Shown here in pieces: positions 49,228 to 58,106 of a stretch of DNA of 64,000 nt; within the stretch, counting starts at the first letter, position 1; each line of letters opens with the position of its first letter. Origin of the DNA: an uncultured Christensenella sp. (lineage in GTDB: Bacteria > Bacillota > Clostridia > Christensenellales > UBA3700); the NCBI GenBank assembly GCA_910584975.1, contig CAJUEA010000002.1, forward strand, positions 1 through 64,000, in the 5' to 3' direction. A model generated the notes under the pieces. It saw only the letters and a list, made by a program, of their open reading frames with translations. It had not been told where the DNA came from and made no database searches. A program made the position numbers and the translations under genes.

Positions 49228-50163
49228 ATGAATATTTTTGAATTGCTGAATACAAATTTAAACGAACTGCTTGATATGGCAGACAAGGTTAGAGAGAATA
49301 ATGTTGGCAATATTATTCATATTAGGTCGTTGCTGGAAATATCAAATATATGTTTGAGAAATTGTGAGTATTGTGGTTTAAGGTGTGATAACAACAATTT
49401 GAAAAGGTACGCATTAAGCGTTCAAGAAATTGAAGCTCTTGGCAAAAAGGCATTTGATATTGGTTACAAAACAATTGTTTTGCAATCAGGAGAAAGTTTG
49501 TATTACAATGTGTATGAGTTTGCTGAAATGGTGGCGAAATTGACTGATTATGGAATTGTTGTCACTTTGAGTTTGGGTGAATTGCCTTATGAGCAATTGA
49601 AAGTTTTGAAAGAGGCAGGTGCCCAAAGGTATCTTTTGAAGTTTGAAACTGCAGACAAAGCACTTTATGAAAAGTTGCATAAGGGATATACTCTGCAGGG
49701 GAGACTGGAGTGCTTATCAAACATTAAAAATTTAGGTTATCAAGTTGGCAGTGGCTTTTTGGTGGGGTTGCCCGAGGAGAATAATGCAAGCATTGTGAAA
49801 AATCTGAAACTTTTGAAAGAGTTTGAGTGCGATATGGCAGGCATTGGTGTTTTTATTCCTCATCAAAACACTCCACTAGCAAATTGCAATTGTGGAAGTG
49901 CAGAAATTACAAAAAAATGTGTGGCAATCACAAGGCTATTGTTGCCAAAATGTAATATACCGATTACCACTTCACTTGGCGAGTTTGATGGTGGGTATCA
50001 AATGTTTAATGGTGGTGCAAATGTTATTATGCAAAATATTACACCACATCAATTTGGCAAAGAATATCAAATTTATCCAAAACAAATCAAACAAGTGGAT
50101 ATGCAAAGCGACTGGCAAAAGTTGACTAGTGATATAAAAGCAATGGGAAAAATTCCTGTGTAA
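49228..50163 (+). CDS. hydE: [FeFe]-hydrogenase maturase HydE (radical SAM)
   Basis: 311 aa. Radical SAM cluster motif C42-x3-C46-x2-C49 in SNICLRNCEYCGLR. The following GYKTIVLQSGESLYYN and RYLLKFETADKALYEKLHKG match HydE. The protein is somewhat short for the family (about 340-350). HydE helps build the organometallic precursor of the H-cluster. The spacing to hydG (nine bases, with AAGGAGG between) shows one operon. The hydrogenase itself (hydA) is not in this window. Confidence 0.94.
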   Translation: MNIFELLNTNLNELLDMADKVRENNVGNIIHIRSLLEISNICLRNCEYCGLRCDNNNLKRYALSVQEIEALGKKAFDIGYKTIVLQSGESLYYNVYEFAEMVAKLTDYGIVVTLSLGELPYEQLKVLKEAGAQRYLLKFETADKALYEKLHKGYTLQGRLECLSNIKNLGYQVGSGFLVGLPEENNASIVKNLKLLKEFECDMAGIGVFIPHQNTPLANCNCGSAEITKKCVAITRLLLPKCNIPITTSLGEFDGGYQMFNGGANVIMQNITPHQFGKEYQIYPKQIKQVDMQSDWQKLTSDIKAMGKIPV

Positions 50164-50172
50164 GGAGGAAAT

Positions 50173-51588
50173 ATGTATAACGCAAAAAGCAGTGTAGCAG
50201 AAGAGTTTATCTCACATCAAGAAATTTTATCTTCCTTGCAGTATGCGAAACAAAATGCAAACAACAAAAAGCTTTTGCAAAAAATTGTTAGCAAAGCAGC
50301 ATGTTTTGAGGGGCTTAGTCACAGGGAGGCAATCACTTTGCTTGAGTGTGAAGATAAAGAAATTTTAAGCGAGATTTATAAGCTTGCAAAAGAAATAAAA
50401 CAAAAGTTTTATGGCAACAGAATTGTTATGTTTGCACCTCTTTATTTATCAAATTATTGTGTCAACAGCTGTTTATATTGTCCTTATCACGCAAAAAACA
50501 AAAATATTCCACGCAAGAAATTGCAAGGAGAAAGCTTGGAGAATGAAGTTATTGCTCTTCAAGATATGGGGCACAAAAGGCTTGCTATTGAGGCAGGGGA
50601 ACACCCAACATTAAATCCTATTGAGTATATTTTGGATTGCATAAACACAATTTATTCAATTAATCACAAAAATGGTGCAATTAGGCGTGTGAATGTCAAT
50701 ATTGCTGCAACCAGTGTGGAAAATTATAAAAAATTGAAAGATGCAAAGATTGGAACATACATTTTGTTTCAGGAAACTTATCATAAAGAGAATTATCAAA
50801 GATTGCATCCACATGGTCCAAAAAGTGATTATGCTTATCACACAGAAGCAATGGATAGGGCAATGACAGCAGGCATTGACGATGTTGGCATTGGGGTGCT
50901 GTTTGGATTGGACAACTATAAATATGATTTTACAGGGCTTTTGATGCACAAAGAGCATTTGGAAAAATCTTTTGGAGTTGGCCCACACACTATCAGTTTG
51001 CCAAGGATTCGTCCAGCAGACGATATCAGTACGGACGATTTTGACAACGGCTTAAGCGATGATATGTTTGAAAAACTTGTTGCAATTTTAAGAATTGCAG
51101 TGCCGTATACAGGATTGATTATTTCCACGCGTGAGGATATCAAAGTGCGTGAAAGATTGCTTAAGGTTGGCGTAACTCAACTTAGTGGAGGTTCCAAAAC
51201 AAGTGTGGGTGGATATGCCGAGAAAGAAATTCAAGGCGACAGTAGTCAGTTTGAAATTGCTGACAACAGGACGCTTGACGAGGTGGTTCATTGGTTGTTG
51301 TCATTAGGTCACATTCCAAGTTTTTGCACAGCTTGTTATCGTGAGGGAAGGACTGGCGACAGGTTTATGCGACTTGTAAAAAGTGGTGCAATAGCAAATG
51401 TTTGTCAGCCAAATGCCTTGTTGACACTTGCAGAATATTTGTATGATTACGCGAGTAGCGAAACGCAAGAATTAGGTTTTAGGGTGATTGAAAAAGAAAT
51501 TGAAAGTATCACAAATGAAAAAGTTGTTCAGTTGGTAAAAAACAATCTTTTGAGCATAAAAGAAGGGAAAAGAGACTTTAGATTTTAA
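50173..51588 (+). CDS. hydG: [FeFe]-hydrogenase maturase HydG (radical SAM tyrosine lyase)
   Basis: 471 aa. Cleaves tyrosine to give the CO and CN ligands of the H-cluster. N-terminal radical SAM cluster C96-x3-C100-x2-C103 in SNYCVNSCLYCPYH. The C-terminal auxiliary cluster C385-x2-C388-x22-C411 is the hallmark of HydG, distinguishing it from the thiamine enzyme ThiH. QETYHKENYQRLHPHGPKSD and LSGGSKTSVGGY are further family stretches. Strong SD AAGGAGG. Confidence 0.96.
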   Translation: MYNAKSSVAEEFISHQEILSSLQYAKQNANNKKLLQKIVSKAACFEGLSHREAITLLECEDKEILSEIYKLAKEIKQKFYGNRIVMFAPLYLSNYCVNSCLYCPYHAKNKNIPRKKLQGESLENEVIALQDMGHKRLAIEAGEHPTLNPIEYILDCINTIYSINHKNGAIRRVNVNIAATSVENYKKLKDAKIGTYILFQETYHKENYQRLHPHGPKSDYAYHTEAMDRAMTAGIDDVGIGVLFGLDNYKYDFTGLLMHKEHLEKSFGVGPHTISLPRIRPADDISTDDFDNGLSDDMFEKLVAILRIAVPYTGLIISTREDIKVRERLLKVGVTQLSGGSKTSVGGYAEKEIQGDSSQFEIADNRTLDEVVHWLLSLGHIPSFCTACYREGRTGDRFMRLVKSGAIANVCQPNALLTLAEYLYDYASSETQELGFRVIEKEIESITNEKVVQLVKNNLLSIKEGKRDFRF

Positions 51589-51720
51589 ATAGTATCGATT
51601 TTTGATTGTTTTTTTGTGAAAAATCAAAATCTTTACATAGATTGATATGTGTAAGTTTATTGAAAATTCGTGCAATAATTCAATTAAGCTATTCAATCTT
51701 AATGTTGGTAAAAAAGTGTT
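51589..51720. other. Gap between hydG and hydF with recurring motif
   Basis: Carries TATCGATTTTTGAT (51593-51606), reverse form of the motif also seen at 3441, 11208 and 62860. Just before hydF the sequence TGGTAAAAA resembles an extended -10 box seven bases from ATG 51721, and no SD is present. Confidence 0.4.
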
Positions 51721-52875
51721 ATGGATAAAATTGTAATTGGCGTTTTTGGAAAAATAAACAGTGGCAAATCCACCTTGGTCAATAGTTTGGCTAAGGAGAA
51801 TGTTTCCATTGTGTCGTCAGTGCGAGGTAGCACTTCAGACAATGTTTTTAGAATGACTGAAATTGATGGGATTGGCAGAGTGCAACTTATTGATACAGCT
51901 GGATATGATGACAAAGGAGAACTGGCTGAAGATAGATTGAAAAGAGTGGAAAAGGCTTTTTGCAGTGCTGATTTAGCAATTTTTGTTTGTGGGGAGAGGC
52001 TTGACAGCTTAGATATGTTTTGGCTTGACAAATGTAAGCTTGATGGCAAAAAATATCTTGTTTGCCATAATATCACTGGATATAAAAACGATTTGGGTTG
52101 TAACAATGAAAGTATTGCTGATGGCAATAATGAAATTGTGATTGATGCAAGTGATATTAATCAAGTTGAGCTTGTTGTAAAAAAAATAAAACAGCACTTT
52201 TCTGCAAACAAAAATGATTTTTTGAATGGACTTGTAAAGCAAGGCGATACAATTTTGTTGTGCGTGCCACAGGACGAGGGCGCACCAACTGGCAGATTGA
52301 TTTTGCCACAATCAATCACTATCAGGGAAATTGTGGATAAAGGAGCAGATAGCATTGTTGCAAGCAAGGCTAATTTTGCAAAGACATATCAAAAGTTTAA
52401 AACTCAAGTTAATCTTGTGATAACAGATTCCAGTGTGTTTGATTTTGTTTATGAAATTGTTGGGAACGAAACTGCAATAACAAGCTTTTCTGTTTTGTTT
52501 GCAAAATACAACGGCGATATTGACACATTTATTGAAGGCGCAAATAGCTTGGAGAATTTGCAAGATGGCGACAAAGTGCTTATTATGGAGGCGTGCAGTC
52601 ATACTTTGTCACATAAAGATATTGGCAGTGTTTTGTTGCCACAACTAATCAAACAATACACAAAAAAACAAGTGGCATTTGAATTTTTGAGGGGAATGGA
52701 TGAACCAAGTGATTGGTCGCAATATAAGTTGGTGGTGCATTGTGGTGGTTGCACACAAAACAGACAATATATTTTGTCAAAAATCAACAAATGTAAGCAA
52801 AACAATGTGCAAATTACAAACTATGGCGTTTTGATTGCAAAAATAAAAGGCATTTTGGATAAAATTGTTTATTAA
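51721..52875 (+). CDS. hydF: [FeFe]-hydrogenase maturase HydF (GTPase/scaffold)
   Basis: 384 aa. N-terminal GTPase domain with Walker A G10-KINSGKS (10-17) and the G3 motif DTAG. A dimerisation domain follows, then the C-terminal FeS domain with ligands C292-x-H294 and H340-C341-x2-C344 (EACSHTLSH; VVHCGGCTQN). HydF receives the 2Fe subcluster made with HydE/HydG and delivers it to apo-HydA. It has no obvious SD (GGTAAAAAAGTGTTATG), so either initiation is weak or the mRNA starts at the ATG. A terminator follows. Confidence 0.95.
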   Translation: MDKIVIGVFGKINSGKSTLVNSLAKENVSIVSSVRGSTSDNVFRMTEIDGIGRVQLIDTAGYDDKGELAEDRLKRVEKAFCSADLAIFVCGERLDSLDMFWLDKCKLDGKKYLVCHNITGYKNDLGCNNESIADGNNEIVIDASDINQVELVVKKIKQHFSANKNDFLNGLVKQGDTILLCVPQDEGAPTGRLILPQSITIREIVDKGADSIVASKANFAKTYQKFKTQVNLVITDSSVFDFVYEIVGNETAITSFSVLFAKYNGDIDTFIEGANSLENLQDGDKVLIMEACSHTLSHKDIGSVLLPQLIKQYTKKQVAFEFLRGMDEPSDWSQYKLVVHCGGCTQNRQYILSKINKCKQNNVQITNYGVLIAKIKGILDKIVY

Positions 52876-52984
52876 TTAAATATATTTATTTTGTGTCTTA
52901 TTAATGGATTTTAGTTTTTAGTATTTTAATATCCAAATTATTTTTGTCAAAGGATTTTTTTTTCTTATATTTTAAAATTAGAAT

Positions 52985-53008
52985 CACAAGTGTTTGCTTG
53001 TGTTTTTT
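52985..53008 (+). terminator. Terminator of hydF
   Basis: CACAAG (52985-52990), loop TGTTTG, CTTGTG (52997-53002), then six T. Confidence 0.75.
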
Positions 53009-53082
53009 GCGTGTTATAGCAATTTTCTTGTTTTTTCGTCCTTTTTGCAAAATGCACAAAAATGCTTTGCTATCTAATTAAG

Positions 53083-53111
53083 TTGACTAATCACATAAAA
53101 TAATGTATACT
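53083..53111 (+). promoter_or_regulatory. Promoter of the 53172 gene
   Basis: TTGACT (53083-53088), 17-bp spacer, TATACT (53106-53111). Confidence 0.65.
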
Positions 53112-53171
53112 ATTTTTATTAAAAAAATATTTTTTGGCAAATTTTGCTTAAAAATATTGTAAGGAGATGTT

Positions 53172-54938
53172 ATGTCAGAACCTATAATTGGCAATGAGCC
53201 TAACAAAAATAATAACAAACAAAGACGCAATCCACTTGAGGGTGTGTTTAGCAAACTTTCCAAAATCAGCTTTAAAACAGCTATGATTATTTTGGGTGTG
53301 TTTACTGCGTTTTTGATTTTTTGGCAAATTTATTTCAGCTTGATTTCTTTTTCTGTTTACAATGTTGGACTTAGAGCATTTATAATCATTTTATTGCTTA
53401 TTTGGTCAGTGCCTATGTTTGTATTTTACAGCAAGAACAGGAAAACAGAAGTCAAAAAGATGGCTGCATTTAATAAAGTGCATTGGGGCTGGAAAATTCC
53501 TGCAGGCATTGCAGCTGTTATGATTATTGTTTGCATATGTCTTGCAATTTTTACAACACCTATGTTTATGGCAAAGTCATATAACTCTATGATTTCCGTT
53601 CAAAAGAAGGAAGGTACTGCTGAAAATCCTGTTAAAGAATTTACCGAAGAGGTGGATGATTTTTATGAAGGCAATATGAAAGTTGCCATTATTGACAAAA
53701 GCTTTGCTGCAAGACTTGGCGAAAAAGTTTTGGGCGAAAGCAGTGGAGGTTATGCAAGCCAATTTGAAATTAATGACTACACACTTATTTATTACAAAGA
53801 TAGTTTATACTGGGTAGGTGCGTTGGAGCCAAAGGGATTTTTCCAATGGACAAGTTCTTCCAAAACAGGTTCTCCAGGATATGTTTTGGTGGACGCAACT
53901 CAAACTGACGAAAATGCAAAAGCAGAGCTTGTGCAAACACACAAATTGAAATACACTCCTGGAGCTTATTTGTGGCACGATGCAGAAAGACAAATGTATT
54001 TTTCAAGAATGGGCGCTTTGCGTGAAAATGAATTGGGCTTTGAGCTTGACGAAAATGGCGTTCCATACTACACTCAAGTAGTTTACAAAAAGAAATTTGG
54101 TATCACAAGTGGTGATGATGCTATAGGCATTATTGTTATGAATGCAACAAATGGCGATTGCAATTATTACACTCTTGATAAAGCGCCAGAGTGGCTTGAC
54201 AATGTTCAATCTCATAGTATGATTTTAAAACAACTTAATTATTGGGGAGAATATTCAAACGGCTATTTCAACACTTGGTTTGCGAAAAAAGAGGTTAATA
54301 ATACCACAGCAGGTTATAACTATGTTTACAACAAAGGACATTTTTATATCACAACTGGTATAACTGCAAAATCTAGTGACGATGCAATTATCGGTATGGT
54401 ATTGTCTGATCTTAGAACAAAAGAAACAACAATGTACAACATGGTTGGTGCAACAGAAAGGGCTGCTATGACTTCTGCACAAGGTATTCAAGAGGCATCA
54501 GCCGCAGGATATACAGCATCTTTCCCTGCATTGATAAACTTTGCGGGCGTTCCAACTTTTTATATGGCACTTAAGGATTCTGCAAAAAATATCAAAATGT
54601 ATGCATTTGTAAATGTTCAAGAATATACAAGCAAATTGGTAGCTGGCAACACTCCAGAAGAGGCAAAGGCTAAATATTATGAAGTTATCAAAAATGATAT
54701 TAATAACAAGCCTGTTGCTCCAAGTGGAGAAGAAAAAGAGGCAGTTATAACAAGAATTGCACAATATAATGATGGAATTACTTATTTCTATCTTCAAATT
54801 GGCGATGAGGTTTATGATATTTCAATCAAAATTAAAGGTGCAAAAGCTTTGTTGTTTGCAGATGCTGGAGACACAATCAAATATAAGATAAATAATGGTC
54901 AAATTACTGAAATTGTCAGTGTTACACCAAAAGTTTAA
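53172..54938 (+). CDS. Membrane protein with large soluble domain, family not recognised
   Basis: 588 aa, SD AAGGAG just before ATG 53172. A hydrophilic Asn/Lys-rich start is followed by two membrane helices (about 38-58 and 65-85) and a third at about 115-137, then about 440 residues of soluble, aromatic-rich sequence. Segments such as YTLIYYKDSLYWVGALEPKG, FFQWTSSSKTGSPGYVLVDA and YLWHDAERQMYFSRMGALRE look like a repeated beta fold. The C-terminal ITYFYLQIGDEVYDISIKIK recalls an OB-like strand set. The soluble part probably faces outside. No catalytic motif recognised. Own promoter and terminator. Confidence 0.8.
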   Translation: MSEPIIGNEPNKNNNKQRRNPLEGVFSKLSKISFKTAMIILGVFTAFLIFWQIYFSLISFSVYNVGLRAFIIILLLIWSVPMFVFYSKNRKTEVKKMAAFNKVHWGWKIPAGIAAVMIIVCICLAIFTTPMFMAKSYNSMISVQKKEGTAENPVKEFTEEVDDFYEGNMKVAIIDKSFAARLGEKVLGESSGGYASQFEINDYTLIYYKDSLYWVGALEPKGFFQWTSSSKTGSPGYVLVDATQTDENAKAELVQTHKLKYTPGAYLWHDAERQMYFSRMGALRENELGFELDENGVPYYTQVVYKKKFGITSGDDAIGIIVMNATNGDCNYYTLDKAPEWLDNVQSHSMILKQLNYWGEYSNGYFNTWFAKKEVNNTTAGYNYVYNKGHFYITTGITAKSSDDAIIGMVLSDLRTKETTMYNMVGATERAAMTSAQGIQEASAAGYTASFPALINFAGVPTFYMALKDSAKNIKMYAFVNVQEYTSKLVAGNTPEEAKAKYYEVIKNDINNKPVAPSGEEKEAVITRIAQYNDGITYFYLQIGDEVYDISIKIKGAKALLFADAGDTIKYKINNGQITEIVSVTPKV

Positions 54939-54973
54939 CAAATCTTAATTAAATAAAAATATTGATTAAAATT

Positions 54974-55005
54974 AAAATGCAGACATTTTTTGTCTGCATT
55001 TTTGT
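54974..55005 (+). terminator. Terminator
   Basis: AAAATGCAGACA and TGTCTGCATTTT around a T-rich loop, with a T run. Confidence 0.88.
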
Positions 55006-55034
55006 ATATTAAATTTTTTTAGCAATTATGCATT

Positions 55035-55076
55035 AAAAAATGAAAACTTATGATTATGCAAAGTTTTCATTTTTTT
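55035..55076. terminator. Second hairpin, probably for the converging gene
   Basis: AAAAATGAAAACTT and AAGTTTTCATTTTT; A run on the left and T run on the right allow use from both sides. Confidence 0.7.
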
Positions 55077-55129
55077 GAATTTTAAGACTTATAAAAGTAT
55101 TCAGATATTGTGTTTTGGTTTTTTCAGAA

Positions 55130-55858
55130 TTATTTTTTTGGAATATAGTTTTCAAAAACAAAATTGTCTGAATAGTCAAGTGCAGTGATATAGCTTTGTT
55201 TGTCATAAACAGTACGGCTTATTATAAAGGAATAAGGTTTTGAAAGCAAATAATCATCTAAATATTTGTTTGGCAAGTTTGTTATATCACAGATTATAAA
55301 ATGTGGCTTGATAAGCTTGAAAAAATTTACATTTGCAAAAAGTATTGCGTTGTAAATGAATTTTGAAGTGTTTTTGCGTAAAATAACACCACAAATCAAG
55401 CTTTTGTTAAGTTTTTTTACAAAAAAATACATTGGATAACTGGATGCAATGATTGCCACTTTGCCTTTGTAAAAAGCTATTTGTTTGACAAGTTCGGTTA
55501 TCACCTTTTTGTACTTGTTATTGTTGGTTATTTTGAAAATCAATCCAACTTTTCCTGCAACGCTTGCAAGCACATCGCTTAAAAGTGGAACAACTGAAGT
55601 TGTGTTTAAAAGTGTTAAATTTTCTTTTTCGTCATAATTCAAAGTTTCAATTTTTTTGTGCGAGCTCAAAAGCATTGCTGATTTTTTGCTATCACAAACA
55701 ACAAGTCTGTTATCCTTTGTCAAACTGATATTCAAAATCAAATTATATCCACAATCGATTGCTTTTTCGATTGCAGGCAATGTGTTTTCAACTATATTTT
55801 GATTGTCAAATAGCCCTTTGTTGCAAATTGGGGCGTTTTTTAACCAAGAATGTTTCAT
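55130..55858 (-). CDS. GDPD-like protein with lost catalytic residues
   Basis: 242 aa, the size of short glycerophosphodiester phosphodiesterases. The TIM-barrel start aligns with the family (KGLFDNQNIVENTLPAIEKA; LTKDNRLVVCDSKK) and keeps Glu24-Asn25 of the PEN motif. The active-site positions are replaced: N13-K14 for His-Arg, N43 and S45 for the metal-binding Glu and Asp, and C55 for the second His. It is therefore expected to be catalytically dead as a phosphodiesterase. The frame is intact, so it may be kept as a binding protein. Only a weak ribosome site precedes ATG 55858. Normal GDPDs release glycerol-3-phosphate from phospholipid head groups or teichoic acid. Confidence 0.75.
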   Translation of the reverse strand: MKHSWLKNAPICNKGLFDNQNIVENTLPAIEKAIDCGYNLILNISLTKDNRLVVCDSKKSAMLLSSHKKIETLNYDEKENLTLLNTTSVVPLLSDVLASVAGKVGLIFKITNNNKYKKVITELVKQIAFYKGKVAIIASSYPMYFFVKKLNKSLICGVILRKNTSKFIYNAILFANVNFFKLIKPHFIICDITNLPNKYLDDYLLSKPYSFIISRTVYDKQSYITALDYSDNFVFENYIPKK

Positions 55859-56158
55859 ATTAACCTGTTATTGAGTTATAAAATCATTAAACTACAACTA
55901 AAATTTACTTTAATGTTTATATATTAAGTATAAAGCTATTTTTTGATAATGTCAATAATTAGTCATAAAATATGTAAAATTAATTGTAATTTTGTGCAAT
56001 ATATTATATAATATTAAATAATATAGTAAACAAATTTGAATTTTATTAAAGTTATTATTACCATTTGAGGGGTATATAAAAGCAAATTAAAATAACAATA
56101 GCACAAATTTATGTGATTTTATATAATTTTAATGTCAAAGTTTTTGATGGAGGACAAA
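55859..56158. other. Divergent AT-rich gap
   Basis: About 300 bases. Holds the promoter at 55984-56012 and several further TATAAT-like stretches. No gene. Confidence 0.4.
55984..56012 (+). promoter_or_regulatory. Promoter of lepA
   Basis: TTGTAA (55984-55989), 17-bp spacer, TATAAT (56007-56012). Leader of about 140 bases. Confidence 0.55.
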
Positions 56159-57961
56159 ATGTCAAAAAGACAAGAACATATCCGAAATTTTTGTATAGTT
56201 GCGCATATCGACCACGGCAAAAGCACGCTTGCGGACAGGATTATGGATGTTACGGAAACTGTAAGTAAACGCGACCAAAAGCAACAACTTTTGGATAGTA
56301 TGGATATCGAGCGTGAAAGGGGAATAACAATTAAGTTGACTCCTGTTAAAATGAAATATAACTATAAGGGTGAAGATTATTACTTAAATTTGATTGACAC
56401 CCCGGGACATGTTGACTTTCCTTATGAAGTATCTCGTTCACTTGCAGCTTGCGAGGGAGCGATATTGATTGTTGATGCATCGCAAGGCATTGAGGCACAA
56501 ACTTTGACAAATGTTTATTTGGCACTTGACAATGATTTGGAGATTTTGCCAGTAATCAACAAAATTGATTTGCCATCTGCAAGGCCAGAGGAGGCAAAGC
56601 AAGAGATTGAGGAAGTTATTGGTTTGGATGCAAGTGAAGTCCCTCTTGTCAGCGCAAAAGAAGGCATCAATATTGAACAAGTTATTGAACAAGTTATTGA
56701 AAAACTTCCACACCCTACTGGGGATGAGGACAAGCCTTTGAAAGCTTTGATTTTTGACAGTGTTTACGATAGCTATAAGGGTGCGATTTCTTTGATAAGA
56801 GTTGTGGACGGAAGAGTTAAAGCAGGAACAAAAATAAAAATGTTTGCCACAGGAAAAAGTTATGAGGTAACCGAAGTTGGCATTTTCAATCCAAAAATGA
56901 TTGCCACTGACGAACTTATGGCAGGCGATGTCGGCTATCTTTGTGCATCAATCAAAAATGTAAGCGACACAAAAGTTGGCGATACAATCACGCTTGCAAC
57001 TGGTGGCATTACTGAGCCATTGCCGGGTTATAAAAATGTTATGCCTATGGTGTACAGTGGTATTTATCCTGCTGACGGAGCAAAATATGGCGACCTTAAA
57101 GATGCACTTGAAAAGTTGCAGCTAAACGATGCTTCTTTGCTATACGAACCAGAGGTGTCTGTGGCGTTGGGCTTTGGTTTCCGTTGTGGATTTTTGGGAC
57201 TTTTGCATATGGAAATTATTCAAGAAAGACTTGAGAGAGAGTTTGACTTGGATATTATAACAACTGCACCATCAGTATCTTACCATGTAATAAAAACTGA
57301 CGGCAGTATGGTTGAGGTGGAAAATCCAACAAACTTGCCACCACAATCAGAAATTGACTTTATGGAAGAGCCTATTGTAAGAGCATTTTTGTACACTCCT
57401 CCCGAATATGTTGGAACGATTATGGAGCTTTGTCAAGATAAACGCGGAGTGCATATTGATATGACTTATCTTGATACAACCCGTGTGAGAATTGAGTACG
57501 AAATACCTCTAAATGAAATAGTTTATGACTTTTTTGATTCGCTAAAATCACGCACAAAAGGTTATGCAAGCTTTGACTACGAAATTGCTGGTTACAGACA
57601 AAGCAGTCTTGTAAAACTTGACATTATGCTTAATGGCGAAGTTTGTGATGCTTTGAGTTTGATTGTTCACAAAGATAAAGCTTATGCAAGGGGCAGGAGC
57701 ATTGCAGAAAAACTTAAGGAAGTTATCCCAAGACAAATGTTTGAAATTCCTATTCAAGCAAGTGTTGGTTCAAAAGTAATTGCTCGTGAAACTGTAAAAG
57801 CAATGCGAAAAGATGTGCTTGCAAAATGCTATGGTGGAGATATTACAAGAAAGAAAAAATTGCTTGAAAAGCAAAAAGAAGGCAAAAAGCGTATGCGTCA
57901 GGTGGGAACCGTTCAAGTTCCGTCAGAGGCGTTTATGACAATTTTGAAATTTGATAAGTAA
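56159..57961 (+). CDS. lepA: Elongation factor 4 (LepA)
   Basis: 600 aa from ATG 56159, where GGAGG is well placed; an in-frame ATG 27 bases earlier lies before that SD. Ribosome-associated GTPase that acts in back-translocation and initiation or assembly. G1 AHIDHGKST, G3 DTPGHVDF, G4 NKID, then EF-G-like domains II, III and V. The LepA-specific C-terminal domain follows: LIVHKDKAYARGRSIAEKLK, RRKKLLEKQKEGKKRMRQVG-like end. Length is exactly that of the family. hemW follows, as in many Firmicutes. Confidence 0.97.
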   Translation: MSKRQEHIRNFCIVAHIDHGKSTLADRIMDVTETVSKRDQKQQLLDSMDIERERGITIKLTPVKMKYNYKGEDYYLNLIDTPGHVDFPYEVSRSLAACEGAILIVDASQGIEAQTLTNVYLALDNDLEILPVINKIDLPSARPEEAKQEIEEVIGLDASEVPLVSAKEGINIEQVIEQVIEKLPHPTGDEDKPLKALIFDSVYDSYKGAISLIRVVDGRVKAGTKIKMFATGKSYEVTEVGIFNPKMIATDELMAGDVGYLCASIKNVSDTKVGDTITLATGGITEPLPGYKNVMPMVYSGIYPADGAKYGDLKDALEKLQLNDASLLYEPEVSVALGFGFRCGFLGLLHMEIIQERLEREFDLDIITTAPSVSYHVIKTDGSMVEVENPTNLPPQSEIDFMEEPIVRAFLYTPPEYVGTIMELCQDKRGVHIDMTYLDTTRVRIEYEIPLNEIVYDFFDSLKSRTKGYASFDYEIAGYRQSSLVKLDIMLNGEVCDALSLIVHKDKAYARGRSIAEKLKEVIPRQMFEIPIQASVGSKVIARETVKAMRKDVLAKCYGGDITRKKKLLEKQKEGKKRMRQVGTVQVPSEAFMTILKFDK

Positions 57962-58106
57962 TCATAAAAAATGACAATAGTGCTGTTGAAATAAAAAGTA
58001 ATAGTTTAATGATAGCATTTTGTGATTAAAGGGCATTAATATGCGTTAAAAGCACACTAAATTTGTCAATAGATTGCTATCAAAAAGAAATGTTTGAGAG
58101 AAAAAT

